Assembly: GCF_003946445.1 (NCBI RefSeq) | Contig: NZ_RHOF01000030.1 | Span: 1-50,075, forward strand | Direction: 5' to 3' | Source of the DNA: Loigolactobacillus jiayinensis | GTDB lineage: Bacteria; Bacillota; Bacilli; Lactobacillales; Lactobacillaceae | DNA length: 50,075 nucleotides | The notes under the pieces: generated by a model | The model's database searches: none | Seen by the model: only the letters and a program-made list of their open reading frames with translations | Told to the model about the DNA's origin: nothing | Translations under genes and position numbers: made by a program | Part shown: piece by piece, positions 25,944 through 35,236 of the stretch | Layout of the letters: the number at the start of each line of letters is the position of its first letter | How positions within the stretch are numbered: the first letter of the stretch is position 1

Positions 25944-27215
25944 ATGTTAAATCCAAAATTAGTTCGCACTCATCCCGCTGAAGTTAAAGCTAAATTAGAA
26001 ACTCGCGGCGTCGACCCTAGCGAAATCGATGAATATATCACACTTGATCAACAAAATCGTGATGCCATTACTAAAGCAGAAAATATAAAAAAAGAAAAAA
26101 ATAAAGTCACAGAAGAAATCAAAGCTGCCGATCCAAAATCTGATGCTGGTCAGGCACTAATTGCGAAAGTTAAACAGTTTAACGACGACATTCGTAGCAT
26201 TGAAGAAAGTCAAAAAGAAGTCGCTGAGCGCTTACACTACATTGCAGTACGTTTGCCTAATTTACCTGCTGATGATATTCCAATTGGCCCCGATGAAGCC
26301 AGTGACGTTGAAGTTCGTAAATGGGGAAAACTTCCCGAATTCGATTTCGAACCTAAAGCCCATTGGGAAATCGGCGAAAATTTAGATATTTTAGATTTTG
26401 ACCGGGCTGCTAAGGTTTCTGGTGCACGTTTTGTTTACTACAAAAATGCTGGTGCGCAACTAGAACGAGCTGTCTATAACTTCATGCTTGATCTACATAC
26501 CCGTGAACAGGGTTACCAAGAAATCATCCCACCTTATCTAGTCACCGGCAAAACAATGTTTGGTACTGGTCAATTTCCTAAGTTTAAGGAAGACGTTTAT
26601 ACAGTCGAATCTACAGGTATGACCTTGATTCCAACTGCTGAAGTTCCCTTAACCAACTACTATGCTAACGAAATCTTAAATGAAGCAGATCTGCCAATTC
26701 ACTTCACTGCCCTTACACCATGTTTTCGTTCTGAAGCTGGTAGTGCCGGTCGTGATACCCGTGGATTAATTCGTATGCATCAATTTCATAAAGTTGAAAT
26801 GGTCAAATTCAGTAAACCAGAAGATTCTTATGCTGAGCTAGAAACCTTAACCCAAAACGCCGCTGAGGTTCTAGAAAAACTTGGCTTAGCTTACCACGTG
26901 ATCACCCTCTCAACTGGTGATACTGGCTTCTCTTCTGCTAAAACTTATGACGTTGAAGTTTGGATGCCCGAGCAAAAAATCTATCGTGAAATCAGTTCAT
27001 GCTCTAATTGTCTTGATTTCCAAGCTCGGCGTGCAATGATTCGTTATCGCAAAGAAGACGGTAGCGTAGAATATGTTCACACATTAAATGGTTCTGGCTT
27101 AGCCGTTGGTCGTACAGTTGCTGCGATTTTGGAAAATTATCAACAAGCCGATGGAAGTGTAAAAGTGCCTGAAGCTTTGCAGCCTTATCTACATGGTCAA
27201 AAGATAATAAAATAA
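25944..27215 (+). CDS. serS: Seryl-tRNA synthetase
   Basis: Charges tRNA-Ser. The N-terminal coiled-coil arm (about residues 30-100, rich in Lys/Glu) binds the long variable arm of tRNA-Ser. Class II motifs follow: motif 2 in [20 protein letters not shown] with HQFHKVEM, and motif 3 in [33 protein letters not shown] is also family-typical. Length 423 aa is normal. AAGAGG lies before the ATG at 25944. Transcribed from its own promoter through a serine T-box, with a terminator before the next gene. Confidence 0.97.
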   Translation: MLNPKLVRTHPAEVKAKLETRGVDPSEIDEYITLDQQNRDAITKAENIKKEKNKVTEEIKAADPKSDAGQALIAKVKQFNDDIRSIEESQKEVAERLHYIAVRLPNLPADDIPIGPDEASDVEVRKWGKLPEFDFEPKAHWEIGENLDILDFDRAAKVSGARFVYYKNAGAQLERAVYNFMLDLHTREQGYQEIIPPYLVTGKTMFGTGQFPKFKEDVYTVESTGMTLIPTAEVPLTNYYANEILNEADLPIHFTALTPCFRSEAGSAGRDTRGLIRMHQFHKVEMVKFSKPEDSYAELETLTQNAAEVLEKLGLAYHVITLSTGDTGFSSAKTYDVEVWMPEQKIYREISSCSNCLDFQARRAMIRYRKEDGSVEYVHTLNGSGLAVGRTVAAILENYQQADGSVKVPEALQPYLHGQKIIK

Positions 27216-27304
27216 ATTTATCATGAGTAAAATTTATTATTTAGATATTTTTTAATCACTGATGATACTTTTTTGAATCCCTACTTTTAGCAATATATAT
27301 ATGA

Positions 27305-27353
27305 GATGATAGCTGTTTTCTGAATATTCAGGAAATGGCTATCATCTTTTTTT
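27305..27353 (+). terminator. Terminator of serS
   Basis: GATGATAGCT and GGCTATCATC arms with an inner TCTGAATATTCAGG hairpin, followed by T7. Confidence 0.92.
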
Positions 27354-27547
27354 AATTTTAACTGTTTTTTTTCATAATAATATCATTCTATTATCATGAA
27401 TCATTTCTATCTGTGTGATAATCTTTTCTCGTAAGCATGAAAGGGCTACCAAAAGTCTTTTCGTGACTGATTTCACATTGGCCGGCCCTACTGATTTCAG
27501 TCATCATTCTAATTTTACTCACTCATTTATAAATTGGAGGACTTCTC
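27354..27547 (+). promoter_or_regulatory. Structured leader before the serine-catabolism genes
   Basis: Two potential stems: CATGAAAG with CTTTTCGTG (about 27436-27465), and GACTGA with TCAGTC (27465-27470 and 27497-27502) reinforced by inner TCA/TGA. No T-box box is present. It could be an operator or attenuator for the EIIC-sdaAB-sdaAA unit. A GGAGG site ends the region. Confidence 0.4.
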
Positions 27548-28600
27548 ATGGAAATCATTCTAGGCGTGCTGGTGCTACTAGCCGTTATCGCAATTATGAC
27601 CTTATTTACTTTTAAAGCCCCTAATGGTAAGAAAGCTGTTGGCGCTTTGTCTGGCGCTGCCTGCGCGACTTTTTTACCACAAGCATTTCTAAGTTATGCA
27701 ATTGGTGGTGTTTTTCACATTGAATTTATCAAACAAATCGGTGACACTATGGGCTCGCTTGGTGGTTTGGCTGCTGGAGCGCTAGTACCTTTATCTTTTG
27801 GCATCAGTCCAGTATTTGCAATTTTATTGGGTGTCTCCCTACTCAAGGTTAAATTATTACCAGCCTTCATTGCCGCCTACGTTATCTCCTTCTTAATTAA
27901 AGAAATACAAAAACGTGTAACTGATGGCCTTGATTTAATTGTTGTTGTTCTGGCTGGTCCGATTCTCGTTAATTTAATTGCGACAATGATTTCTCCAGTT
28001 GTTCTGATGATTCTTCACCTAATTGGTGACACAATCACTACCGCTACCCAGGGTAATCCATATGTAATGGGTGCAGTACTAGGTGCGATTATTCCTTTGG
28101 TCGGTATGACGCCACTTTCTTCAATGGTTTTGACCAGTTTGATTGGTTTAGTTGGTGTTCCAATGGCAATCGGCGCGCTTGGTTGTACTGGTAATTCATT
28201 CCTTAACTTCAGTTTATTCAGAAAAATGAAATTTGGTAATGATTCTACCACTTTAGCTGTTGCTATTGAACCACTAACGCAGATTGATATCATTGCTGCT
28301 AATCCAGTACCGATATTTGCCACTAACGCAGTTGCTGGCGCCATTAATGGTATCATCGTCACCTCCTTTGGCTTAGTGATCAACGTCACTGGGATGGCAA
28401 CACCTTGGGCAGGTTTAATTGTTGCGCTAGGTATGAATTCTATTGTTAAGACTCTGATTGCAGTTGGTTTGATTTTAGTTAATAGTACAATTTGGGCTTA
28501 CGTCGGCGCTTATGTCTTCAAAAACTTCAAAATTCATACAGTCTCTGAAATTCGGGCTGATGACAATATTGAAGAAGTTCCGGCACACGCAAATGCTTAA
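27548..28600 (+). CDS. EIIC_2-family (PTS IIC-like) membrane protein in the serine operon
   Basis: Integral membrane protein of 350 aa with about 9-10 hydrophobic segments, matching the family annotated as PTS sugar transporter subunit IIC (PTS_EIIC_2). Blocks: TLFTFKAPNGKKAVGALSGAA, GGLAAGALVPLSFGISPVFA, GMTPLSSMVLTSLIGLVGVP and GCTGNSFLNFSL. No IIA or IIB domain is fused or nearby, so phosphorylation-coupled sugar uptake is doubtful. It is followed after 24 bases by sdaAB and sdaAA, which suggests transport of serine or a serine-derived compound; this is inference from context. AATTGGAGG precedes the ATG at 27548. Confidence 0.85.
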   Translation: MEIILGVLVLLAVIAIMTLFTFKAPNGKKAVGALSGAACATFLPQAFLSYAIGGVFHIEFIKQIGDTMGSLGGLAAGALVPLSFGISPVFAILLGVSLLKVKLLPAFIAAYVISFLIKEIQKRVTDGLDLIVVVLAGPILVNLIATMISPVVLMILHLIGDTITTATQGNPYVMGAVLGAIIPLVGMTPLSSMVLTSLIGLVGVPMAIGALGCTGNSFLNFSLFRKMKFGNDSTTLAVAIEPLTQIDIIAANPVPIFATNAVAGAINGIIVTSFGLVINVTGMATPWAGLIVALGMNSIVKTLIAVGLILVNSTIWAYVGAYVFKNFKIHTVSEIRADDNIEEVPAHANA

Positions 28601-28624
28601 TTTATAGAAATGGAGCGGATTAAA

Positions 28625-29278
28625 ATGGCAGTTAATTACAAAAGTGTTTTTGATATCATCGGTCCAGTTATGATTGGTCCTTCAAGTTCACATACAGCTG
28701 GAGCAGTGGCAATTGGTCGAGCAGCAAATCGGATCTTCCACGATAAACCAACTAATGTCATTATCCATTACTATGAATCTTTTGCCGAAACGCACAAGGG
28801 TCACGGCACTGATTATGCGATTATCAGTGGTATTCTCGGCTTTGAACCCGATGATAGCCGAGTTCCCAACGCTATCCCAATTGCAGAAAAGCAAGGCATC
28901 AAGGTTACCTTTATTGAAGAAAGCGAAGACAGTCCAATCGGTCATCCCAACACTGCAATTATTGAATTGAGTAACGAACAACGTAAAGTGATTGTTTCTG
29001 GATGTTCTATTGGTGGTGGTACCATTGAAATTCGTGAAATCAAAATGGATGGTTTTGACATTAAGCCAAAAGGTCCATTACCTATTTTATTGATGCAAGG
29101 TCATGATGATGACCATCGCTCTGTCAGTGCTAAGTTAGCCACGGTTACTAGCGTCAACGACGAAGCAACCTACCACACAGCCGATCGCACACTCTATGAA
29201 TATGATCTAGAGAATCGCTTGAAGAATCATGATTTAGACGATTTAGCTAAGAAACATTCACAACTTGTTTACCTATAG
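28625..29278 (+). CDS. sdaAB: L-serine dehydratase, beta subunit
   Basis: One half of the two-subunit iron-sulfur L-serine deaminase, which converts L-serine to pyruvate and ammonia. The N-terminal signature FDIIGPVMIGPSSSHTAGAV is typical; ETHKGHGTDYAI and VSGCSIGGGTIEI follow, and an ACT-like C-terminal region (GPLPILLMQGHDDDHRSVSA) may sense serine. The start at 28625 has TGGAG eight bases upstream; an earlier ATG at 28610 contains that site. Length 217 aa is normal. Twelve bases separate it from sdaAA. Confidence 0.95.
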   Translation: MAVNYKSVFDIIGPVMIGPSSSHTAGAVAIGRAANRIFHDKPTNVIIHYYESFAETHKGHGTDYAIISGILGFEPDDSRVPNAIPIAEKQGIKVTFIEESEDSPIGHPNTAIIELSNEQRKVIVSGCSIGGGTIEIREIKMDGFDIKPKGPLPILLMQGHDDDHRSVSAKLATVTSVNDEATYHTADRTLYEYDLENRLKNHDLDDLAKKHSQLVYL

Positions 29279-29290
29279 GGAGGTCATCTC

Positions 29291-30184
29291 ATGTATATGA
29301 GTATTAAAGAACTTGTAGCAGCATCAACAACTACTGACACACCAGTTTCTGAACTTATGATTCAGCAAGAAATGTCTAAGACTAGCTCCAGTCGTGAAGA
29401 AGTCTGGTCAGCAATGGAACGTAATTTAGATGTTATGGAAGCAGCAGTTAAACGTGGTGTTGAGGGTGATGGCGTATTTTCAACCACTGGTTTAACTGGT
29501 GGCGAAGCCGTTTTACTTAAAAAATACCGTGAACAAGGTCATACGTTATCTGGCGATATCATGATGGAAGCTGTTCAAAACGCAATTTCAACAAATGAAG
29601 TTAATGCTTCGATGGGCGTTGTCTGTGCAACACCAACTGCTGGCTCTACTGGAACCTTGCCTGGTGTATTGTTCGTTATCAAGGATCGTCTAAACCTCGA
29701 TCATGAACAAATGGTCCGCTTCCTCTTCACAGCTGGTGCCTATGGTATGGTTATTGCCAATAACGCTGGTATTGCTGGTGCTACTGGTGGTTGCCAAGCT
29801 GAAGTTGGCAGTGCCTCTGCCATGGGTGCCGCAGCAGCTGTAGAAGCTGCTGGTGGAACCGCTGAGCAGAGTTCTGAAGCTTTAGCCATGGCCATTAGTA
29901 ACTTACTTGGCTTAGTCTGTGATCCAGTCGCTGGATTAGTTGAATTACCCTGTGTTAAGCGTAACGCAATTGGTGCTGGTAACGCGCTAATATCTGCTGA
30001 TATGGCACTCGCTGGCTTAACCAATAAAATTCCAGCTGACGAAGTCATTGAAGCAATGGATAAAGTTGGTAAAGGGTTACCAAAAGCATTACGTGAAACT
30101 GGTTTAGGTGGTTTAGCAGCAACACCAACTGGTATTCAAATGAAAATGCGTATTTTTGGCAACACTGTTAAAGTCGGTGAATGA
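29291..30184 (+). CDS. sdaAA: L-serine dehydratase, alpha subunit
   Basis: Catalytic [4Fe-4S] subunit of L-serine deaminase. The cluster cysteines are visible in VVCATPTAGSTGTLPGVL, GGCQAEVGSASAMGAAAAVE and LGLVCDPVAGLVELPCVKRN. Length 297 aa is standard. The start at 29291 follows GGGAGG. Last gene of the EIIC-sdaAB-sdaAA unit, which would yield pyruvate from serine. The cluster is oxygen-sensitive, notable beside the many oxygen-defence genes of this window. Confidence 0.96.
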   Translation: MYMSIKELVAASTTTDTPVSELMIQQEMSKTSSSREEVWSAMERNLDVMEAAVKRGVEGDGVFSTTGLTGGEAVLLKKYREQGHTLSGDIMMEAVQNAISTNEVNASMGVVCATPTAGSTGTLPGVLFVIKDRLNLDHEQMVRFLFTAGAYGMVIANNAGIAGATGGCQAEVGSASAMGAAAAVEAAGGTAEQSSEALAMAISNLLGLVCDPVAGLVELPCVKRNAIGAGNALISADMALAGLTNKIPADEVIEAMDKVGKGLPKALRETGLGGLAATPTGIQMKMRIFGNTVKVGE

Positions 30185-30210
30185 TTTACAGGTTTCTACT
30201 GACCTATAGT

Positions 30211-30256
30211 AAAATGACGATCTTATCTTAATAAACAGATAAGACCGCCATTTTAG
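30211..30256. terminator. Bidirectional terminator between sdaAA and its convergent regulator
   Basis: AAAATGACG-CTTATCT and AGATAAG-CGCCATTTT arms fold with two small mismatches; A-run and T-run serve both strands. Confidence 0.8.
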
Positions 30257-30273
30257 AACTAAGATTAGCTGAT

Positions 30274-30966
30274 TTAAACGGCTTCATCTTTTACCATTTG
30301 TAGATACCGGTAAATACTGGGTTCTGATACCTTAATTACCTTAGCGATGCTACTCACAGCATCTTTCAGTAAAAAATAACCTTGTTTTTGAAGTCGTCGA
30401 ATAATTTCTAATTTATCATCCCGCTTTAAGTAATCAACTGAAACACCACGTTCCTTACAAACTTTTTCAGCTTCTGAAGTCGCTAAATCATGGATTGAAC
30501 TCGTTAAATGTTCTGGTTCAATTACGTCATTAACTACAGCCTTTTTAGGTGCATTAGGTTTGAGATGGTTATAGCCATCAATCACTTTAGTAACCGCCTT
30601 TTGTAACTCATCTAGTTGACCATTATCAGTATTGATACAGATCATTGCTACAATTTCGCCCTCATAACGAATGAAATAAGTGGAAGAGCAGAGCTTATGA
30701 TGGTTATGAATAACACCTTCATAATTAGCCAAGAAATCACGCTGTTCAATTTTACCTGCTTGTACCGTGCGTAGCGCTAAATCAGTTGCCGGATCGCCAA
30801 CTTTACGGTGTGAAATATCTGCATTTCGAATCGCAACGACGGAATGATCTAGATCAGTAAGATCGTTTAATAGTACTTCACTGTTTTCACCAAGTATTTC
30901 TGCCAGGAAATCAATCATTGGAACAAACTGTTGAATGTACTCATGAATTAGTTGTTGTTCTACCAT
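30274..30966 (-). CDS. YheO/DauR-type transcriptional regulator
   Basis: A 230-residue regulator with an N-terminal YheO-like PAS domain (about residues 10-120: FLAEILGENSEVLLNDLTDL, VAIRNADISHRKVG, FIRYEGEIVAMICIN) and a C-terminal HTH of the DauR type (about 175-225: KLEIIRRLQKQGYFLLKDAV, VSEPSIYRYLQMV). Members respond to amino acids or related ligands. GAGGGTG precedes the chosen ATG at 30966. It is convergent to the serine dehydratase genes, which makes them its most likely target; this is inference. A weak cre-like sequence lies near 31031-31044. Confidence 0.88.
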   Translation of the reverse strand: MVEQQLIHEYIQQFVPMIDFLAEILGENSEVLLNDLTDLDHSVVAIRNADISHRKVGDPATDLALRTVQAGKIEQRDFLANYEGVIHNHHKLCSSTYFIRYEGEIVAMICINTDNGQLDELQKAVTKVIDGYNHLKPNAPKKAVVNDVIEPEHLTSSIHDLATSEAEKVCKERGVSVDYLKRDDKLEIIRRLQKQGYFLLKDAVSSIAKVIKVSEPSIYRYLQMVKDEAV

Positions 30967-31105
30967 AAATTTAACACCCTCTATTTCATAATTGATAATT
31001 TTACTACATGATAACAAATATACATCTTAATAATAGCGCTTTCTAGACTAATTTGATAATATTTTCACTTTTTAAAATGAAGCTTGTTTTTAATTCCACA
31101 AAAAT

Positions 31106-31137
31106 AAGGCCAATCATTAACGATTGGCCTTATTTGC
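31106..31137. terminator. Bidirectional terminator
   Basis: AATAAGGCCAATC and GATTGGCCTTATT are perfect 13-bp arms around a five-base loop. It overlaps the stop region of the small membrane-protein gene. Confidence 0.85.
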
Positions 31138-31450
31138 TATTCTTTTCTGTTTGTAATGTGTATTTATGTTCAGCTTCTGGAGTTGCTGGTTGTGTGCTGT
31201 GCTGACCAAATTCATAGATAAAATAGAGCCAGTAACCAACTGCCCATTGTGAACCGATAAAGAGAAGCGCCTCTGCCTGCCAACCAGCTACGATAATCGT
31301 CAAGGTAGTGAATAGAATGCTGTAAGCAATCGGTAAAACACAAGCCATTCTGACTGAACTACGTCGCACCCCTAATTGATATTGCAAGAACACGACTAAT
31401 CCAACCACTAAAAGTAACGCGATTACCGGTATATAATCATTAACTGCCAT
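31130..31450 (-). CDS. Small membrane protein of unknown function
   Basis: A 106-residue protein with three likely membrane segments (VIALLLVVGLVVFL; VLPIAYSILFTTLTIIVAG; LLFIGSQWAVGYWLYFIYEF) and a polar C-terminal tail. The ATG at 31450 has AGGAGG seven bases upstream; a GTG three codons earlier lies too close to that site. No family recognised. It stands alone between a regulator gene and an AT-rich region. Confidence 0.75.
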   Translation of the reverse strand: MAVNDYIPVIALLLVVGLVVFLQYQLGVRRSSVRMACVLPIAYSILFTTLTIIVAGWQAEALLFIGSQWAVGYWLYFIYEFGQHSTQPATPEAEHKYTLQTEKNSK

Positions 31451-31800
31451 TCTATCCACCTCCTATATTCTGTTATCCGCATTATAGCATAACTTTACAG
31501 AATATAGAATTTTTTCACATCATTATCTCATTTATAAAAAATTCATGTAAAAGCTATTAAAACAGCACTTAAACGATATATAATAAAAAATTATTTAGAT
31601 AAATAATTATAAAAATGAGCTATATCCCCGCTTAGATTAGAATAGTTGTAATTAAATGATAAATAAATATCTATTTAATAAAATTTTATCTAAAACCCAC
31701 TTCCTATCAGGTATAAAATCATAATTTAAGGTAAGACAAACTAATATTTTCTCACATTCTGTGGTATGATGTGACTAAGCTTATGTTTGGAGGTGTTAAA
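31451..31800. other. AT-rich intergenic region
   Basis: Very AT-rich with several inverted repeats, for example AATTATTTA/TAAATAATT around 31588-31609. A TATGAT -10 element and GGAGGTG ribosome site at the right end serve the following small gene. No other gene is seen. Confidence 0.45.
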
Positions 31801-31992
31801 ATGAATAAGACGGAAGTTCAGAAACGTCTGAATCGTGAACTCTTCACCGTTGCTGGAAAATTTGATATTGCCATTGACGATCGACTGTACACTGAAACCG
31901 AATTTCAAAATTTAAAGCAAACATTATTAACGTTAAATCAAATGGGCATGACTTCTACTCAATTACAACAGATTACCGCGTTGAACGCGTAA
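31801..31992 (+). CDS. Small protein of unknown function
   Basis: A 63-residue soluble, helical protein (MNKTEVQKRLNRELFTVAGKF...). The ATG at 31801 is preceded by GGAGGTG, and TGGTATGAT upstream gives a plausible -10 region. No family recognised. An independent gene followed by a strong terminator. Confidence 0.7.
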   Translation: MNKTEVQKRLNRELFTVAGKFDIAIDDRLYTETEFQNLKQTLLTLNQMGMTSTQLQQITALNA

Positions 31993-32055
31993 ATTAAATA
32001 AGTGTGGTGAATAAAATGCAATCTGACTCCGAATCAGGTTCAGGTCATTCAAAAA

Positions 32056-32100
32056 TCCGCTAGCGGCCGTAAACAAAAACGACTACTAGCGGACTTTTTT
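32056..32100. terminator. Bidirectional terminator between the small gene and the MFS exporter
   Basis: TCCGCTAG and CTAGCGGA arms, A5 before and T6 after. Confidence 0.85.
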
Positions 32101-33484
32101 ATGCTTTTTTCGTATCCTTTAACATAAACGCCAAAACCAAGCCACATAATTCAACGATCAAGAAAGTCAAAAACACAGCACGATACCCACCTAACTGCGC
32201 TTGATTCAGCGTTACGCCGCGCCGTTGCAGTGCTTGGGTGGCGTTAGCTAAAATCAACGTCGCCACAGCCACCCCGGTGGAACCTAAGACTTGGCGCACG
32301 GTGGTGATCACTGCGGTCCCGTGAGCAATCAGGCTATCGGGCAACGCGTTGGCACCTAGGGTCACAGCCGGCATCATAACAAATGCATTGCCGCCTTCGA
32401 TCAGCGCTGCTAGTATCATCATCAAGACTAAATTCATGTGCGCCGCAAATAGCGTCAAAATCAACCAGCCTAAACAAATCAGCAGCATCCCCGCCAGCAT
32501 CACTTTCTTAAAGCCAAAACGATCTGCTAATTTACCGGTCAGTGGGTTCAAAATACTGAGCACCACTGCCCCAGGAACTAGCGCCATACCGGAAATAAAT
32601 GGCGAAACGCCTAGGACTTTTTGATAATACAAGGGAAAAATAATGGTAACAACGATCAAGGCAATATAGGAAATCGCCGTTAATAGAACCGCTAAATCGT
32701 AATTAAATGTTTTCAGCACCCGTAGCTCCAATAACGGTTGACTCAGTTTAAATTGGCGCCGGACAAAAATGTACAGTGCTGCAAGACTGACGAGTAGTAA
32801 CACCCAATTAAAGGCCCAGTTGCCGCTTTGACCAATTTGGTTGACGACGTATAACACGCCAATAATGCCGACAGAACAGACAATTGAAATGAAATCAACG
32901 CTAGATGGCGCTAAGGTCATCACACTCTTAATCGTAAATAAGCTGGCAATTAGCACCAAGGTAATAATAACCAAAAAAACGATGAACAGCCCTTGCCAAG
33001 TGGTGAAGCGCAAAACGATCCCAGAAATAATTGGTCCTACTGCCAACGCAGAACCCATAACTAAGCCAGCCAAGCCCATGGTGCTGCCGCGCTTAGTTTC
33101 TGGCGTGATCGTCAGCATAACCGCCTGATAGGCCGGAAAGAGCACCCCAACGGCCATGGCTTCTAATACACGTCCAGTCAGCATCAAACCAAAGTTAGGA
33201 GCTAACAGGATAATCAAAGTGCCGAGATCAAAAATCACCAATACGCCTAAGAATAAGTGCTTAAAGGGGATGTTCTTTAATAACCAAGGGCTAACCGGCA
33301 TCATGACGCACATCACCAGCATAAAGCCGGTGGTCAGCCACTGGATCGTTGCCGCCGGTAAGTTGAAATACTGCATCAGCGTGGGATACGCCGTTGAAAG
33401 TGACGATTGGCTGATCGACATCGTAAAGGTGCCCGCCAGTAAAATTGCGATAAACCAGAAACGTTGCGTTTGCTTTGTTTGCAC
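32099..33484 (-). CDS. MFS drug exporter, DHA2 (EmrB/QacA) type
   Basis: Proton-driven exporter of 461 aa with about 14 membrane segments. TMS1 is followed by SLSTAYPTLMQYF and WLTTGFMLVMCVMMP, and GRVLEAMAVGVLFPAYQAV matches motif C/A regions of this family; LTGKLADRFGFKKVM is motif A-like in the second half. The likely start is GTG at 33484 with TTGGAGG eight bases upstream; an ATG ten codons earlier lies ahead of that site. Exports drugs or other amphiphiles; substrate unknown. No adjacent regulator. The plus-strand terminator overlaps its stop codon. Confidence 0.9.
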   Translation of the reverse strand: MQTKQTQRFWFIAILLAGTFTMSISQSSLSTAYPTLMQYFNLPAATIQWLTTGFMLVMCVMMPVSPWLLKNIPFKHLFLGVLVIFDLGTLIILLAPNFGLMLTGRVLEAMAVGVLFPAYQAVMLTITPETKRGSTMGLAGLVMGSALAVGPIISGIVLRFTTWQGLFIVFLVIITLVLIASLFTIKSVMTLAPSSVDFISIVCSVGIIGVLYVVNQIGQSGNWAFNWVLLLVSLAALYIFVRRQFKLSQPLLELRVLKTFNYDLAVLLTAISYIALIVVTIIFPLYYQKVLGVSPFISGMALVPGAVVLSILNPLTGKLADRFGFKKVMLAGMLLICLGWLILTLFAAHMNLVLMMILAALIEGGNAFVMMPAVTLGANALPDSLIAHGTAVITTVRQVLGSTGVAVATLILANATQALQRRGVTLNQAQLGGYRAVFLTFLIVELCGLVLAFMLKDTKKA

Positions 33485-33559
33485 GAAAAAAGCCTCCAAG
33501 TATAATTTCACCATATAAAAAGCAGTTGCGCGTGGACGCAGCCGCTCGTTGTCAGATTT

Positions 33560-34264
33560 TTACATCCACTGACCGATGTAATAATGAATAAACATTGTAA
33601 TGATCCCAACTAATATGTTACGCACAATTGCCGTTTTGACAAGACCATCGCCTAATTTAGCACTGAGAAATCCGGTCAGCGCTACCGATAAGGTAACAGC
33701 GGCGATCGTGCTTGGCCAGGCCCACGCACTTGGTGCTAGTGTCATTGCCACTAACGGGAACAGCCCGCCGGAAGCTGCGGCAACAAGTGACGAAAACGCC
33801 GCCTGCCAAGGACTCATATAATGGCCTAATTCTAGATCGTATTTAATACGGATCACGGTTCCCAACGGATCTTTATCCATTAATGCCGCGGCAATCTCAC
33901 TGGCAGTCGCCGCTGTAACGCCACGAGCCTGATAATGCGCGGTCACTGCAGCCAATTCGCTGGCAAAATTTGTCTTTAATAGCTCAGCTTCCTTGGCGAC
34001 CACCGCCTTTTCCGTATCTTTTTGCGAACTGACTGAGGCATATTCGCCAGAAGCCATGGAAAAAGCACAGGCCAGTAAATCAGCTAAACCAGCGATAAAA
34101 ATTGTAAACTCATTGGTGGTAGCGGCAGCGACACTAAACAGCACACCAACCACCGTCAAAATACCGTCATTAGCACCGAGCACACCAGCACGCAAAGTAT
34201 TGGAGCGTTCGGCCATGGTCATTTTACGTTTTGGCGCCGCTGTTGGTTTAATAGCTTTCATCAT
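33560..34264 (-). CDS. VIT1/CCC1-family transporter (second of a pair)
   Basis: Membrane transporter of the VIT1/CCC1 family, which moves Fe2+ or Mn2+ out of the cytoplasm. Signature LRAGVLGANDGILTVVGVLF at TM1, then FSMASGEYASVSSQKDTEKA after TM2, a cytoplasmic helical metal-binding domain (about residues 90-150), and three more membrane segments near the C-terminus. Length 234 aa is standard. AAGGAGG precedes the ATG. It follows the paralogue by 14 bases, so both share the promoter near 35000 with its PerR-like box. Confidence 0.92.
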   Translation of the reverse strand: MMKAIKPTAAPKRKMTMAERSNTLRAGVLGANDGILTVVGVLFSVAAATTNEFTIFIAGLADLLACAFSMASGEYASVSSQKDTEKAVVAKEAELLKTNFASELAAVTAHYQARGVTAATASEIAAALMDKDPLGTVIRIKYDLELGHYMSPWQAAFSSLVAAASGGLFPLVAMTLAPSAWAWPSTIAAVTLSVALTGFLSAKLGDGLVKTAIVRNILVGIITMFIHYYIGQWM

Positions 34265-34278
34265 TATTCAGCGCCTCC

Positions 34279-34968
34279 TTAATGCGCAAACAAACTACCG
34301 ATCACATAAGTAACGACCATCGTCAACAATCCAGAAACTATATTCCGCAAAACGGCGCGGCCGCGGTTGGCATTGCCTAATGCTGCTGCAGTGTAGCCAG
34401 TGACGGTCAACGCTACGATCACTGCCGCCACGGTGGCGACGATTTTGATGGCCGGCGGGAAGAACGTGATCGATACCAGTGGCAAAATTGAACCAGTTGG
34501 AAAAGCAATCATTGAAGCAAACGCAGCGGCGTAAGCACTGGTTTGTTCCCGCGGGTTGAAGCCATAGCGCTCACGAACAGCTGTATACAAGCCATCTTTT
34601 TGTAACATTTCGTGGGTCGCCTTTTTAGCTAGTTCAGCGGGGATCCCAGTTTGCATGTACTTATGTTGGATAAAATCAAATTCATCTTGATAATGATCAT
34701 CCAATGCTGCTGATTCTTTTTCGATAGCACGACGTTCTGAATCACGTTGTGTATTGACCGATACATACTCACCCATCGCCATTGACACTGTCCCAGCCAA
34801 CATACCAGCGATACCAGCCAGAAAAATTGCGTTGCTGTTGCTCGTCGCTCCGGCAACACCGATTACGATACCAGCGATGGACAAAATACCATCGTTAGCA
34901 CCCATGACACTGGCCCGCATGACGTTGATTTTTTCTGCTAATGAGCGTTGTTTCTTAGCCCGTTCCAT
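34279..34968 (-). CDS. VIT1/CCC1-family transporter (first of a pair)
   Basis: Paralogue of the next gene: VMRASVMGANDGILSIAGIV at TM1, VSMAMGEYVSVNTQRDSERR, a cytoplasmic helical domain with acidic residues, and C-terminal membrane segments. It probably exports or stores Fe2+/Mn2+. Length 229 aa. AAGAAGG lies before the ATG. A PerR-like box is centred 41 bases upstream of the start, so derepression under peroxide or altered metal supply is plausible. Tandem copies may differ in metal preference or form a hetero-oligomer. Confidence 0.92.
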   Translation of the reverse strand: MERAKKQRSLAEKINVMRASVMGANDGILSIAGIVIGVAGATSNSNAIFLAGIAGMLAGTVSMAMGEYVSVNTQRDSERRAIEKESAALDDHYQDEFDFIQHKYMQTGIPAELAKKATHEMLQKDGLYTAVRERYGFNPREQTSAYAAAFASMIAFPTGSILPLVSITFFPPAIKIVATVAAVIVALTVTGYTAAALGNANRGRAVLRNIVSGLLTMVVTYVIGSLFAH

Positions 34969-35001
34969 ACTGCAGCCTTCTTCCGCTTAGTCTTTTTTAA
35001 T

Positions 35002-35016
35002 TTAGAATCATTCTTA
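35002..35016 (-). promoter_or_regulatory. PerR-like box before the VIT pair
   Basis: TTAGAATCATTCTTA has the 7-1-7 dyad of the Fur family and matches the PerR consensus TTATAATNATTATAA except at three positions. Confidence 0.7.
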
Positions 35017-35137
35017 TTTATTATCAATTAAATTATAATTTTAATTCTTTTAAAAGTAAAGTGATTTTTACCTTTTTCTCAAAAAGACTGGTATAACGCT
35101 AATTGAAAACTTTTTTCAGTTGGGATAGTGTTTTAGC

Positions 35138-35152
35138 TTGGAATCATTCTAA
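35138..35152 (+). promoter_or_regulatory. PerR-like box before perR
   Basis: TTGGAATCATTCTAA shares the core GAATCATTC with the box on the VIT side. It lies about 85 bases upstream of perR, consistent with autoregulation. Confidence 0.7.
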
Positions 35153-35236
35153 AAAAGTGGTTTACTAAGGGTGTGAAAAATTAAAGTTGTGAAAAATAAT
35201 GAAGTACGCAATTATATTTAGGAAGGATGACCGCTT

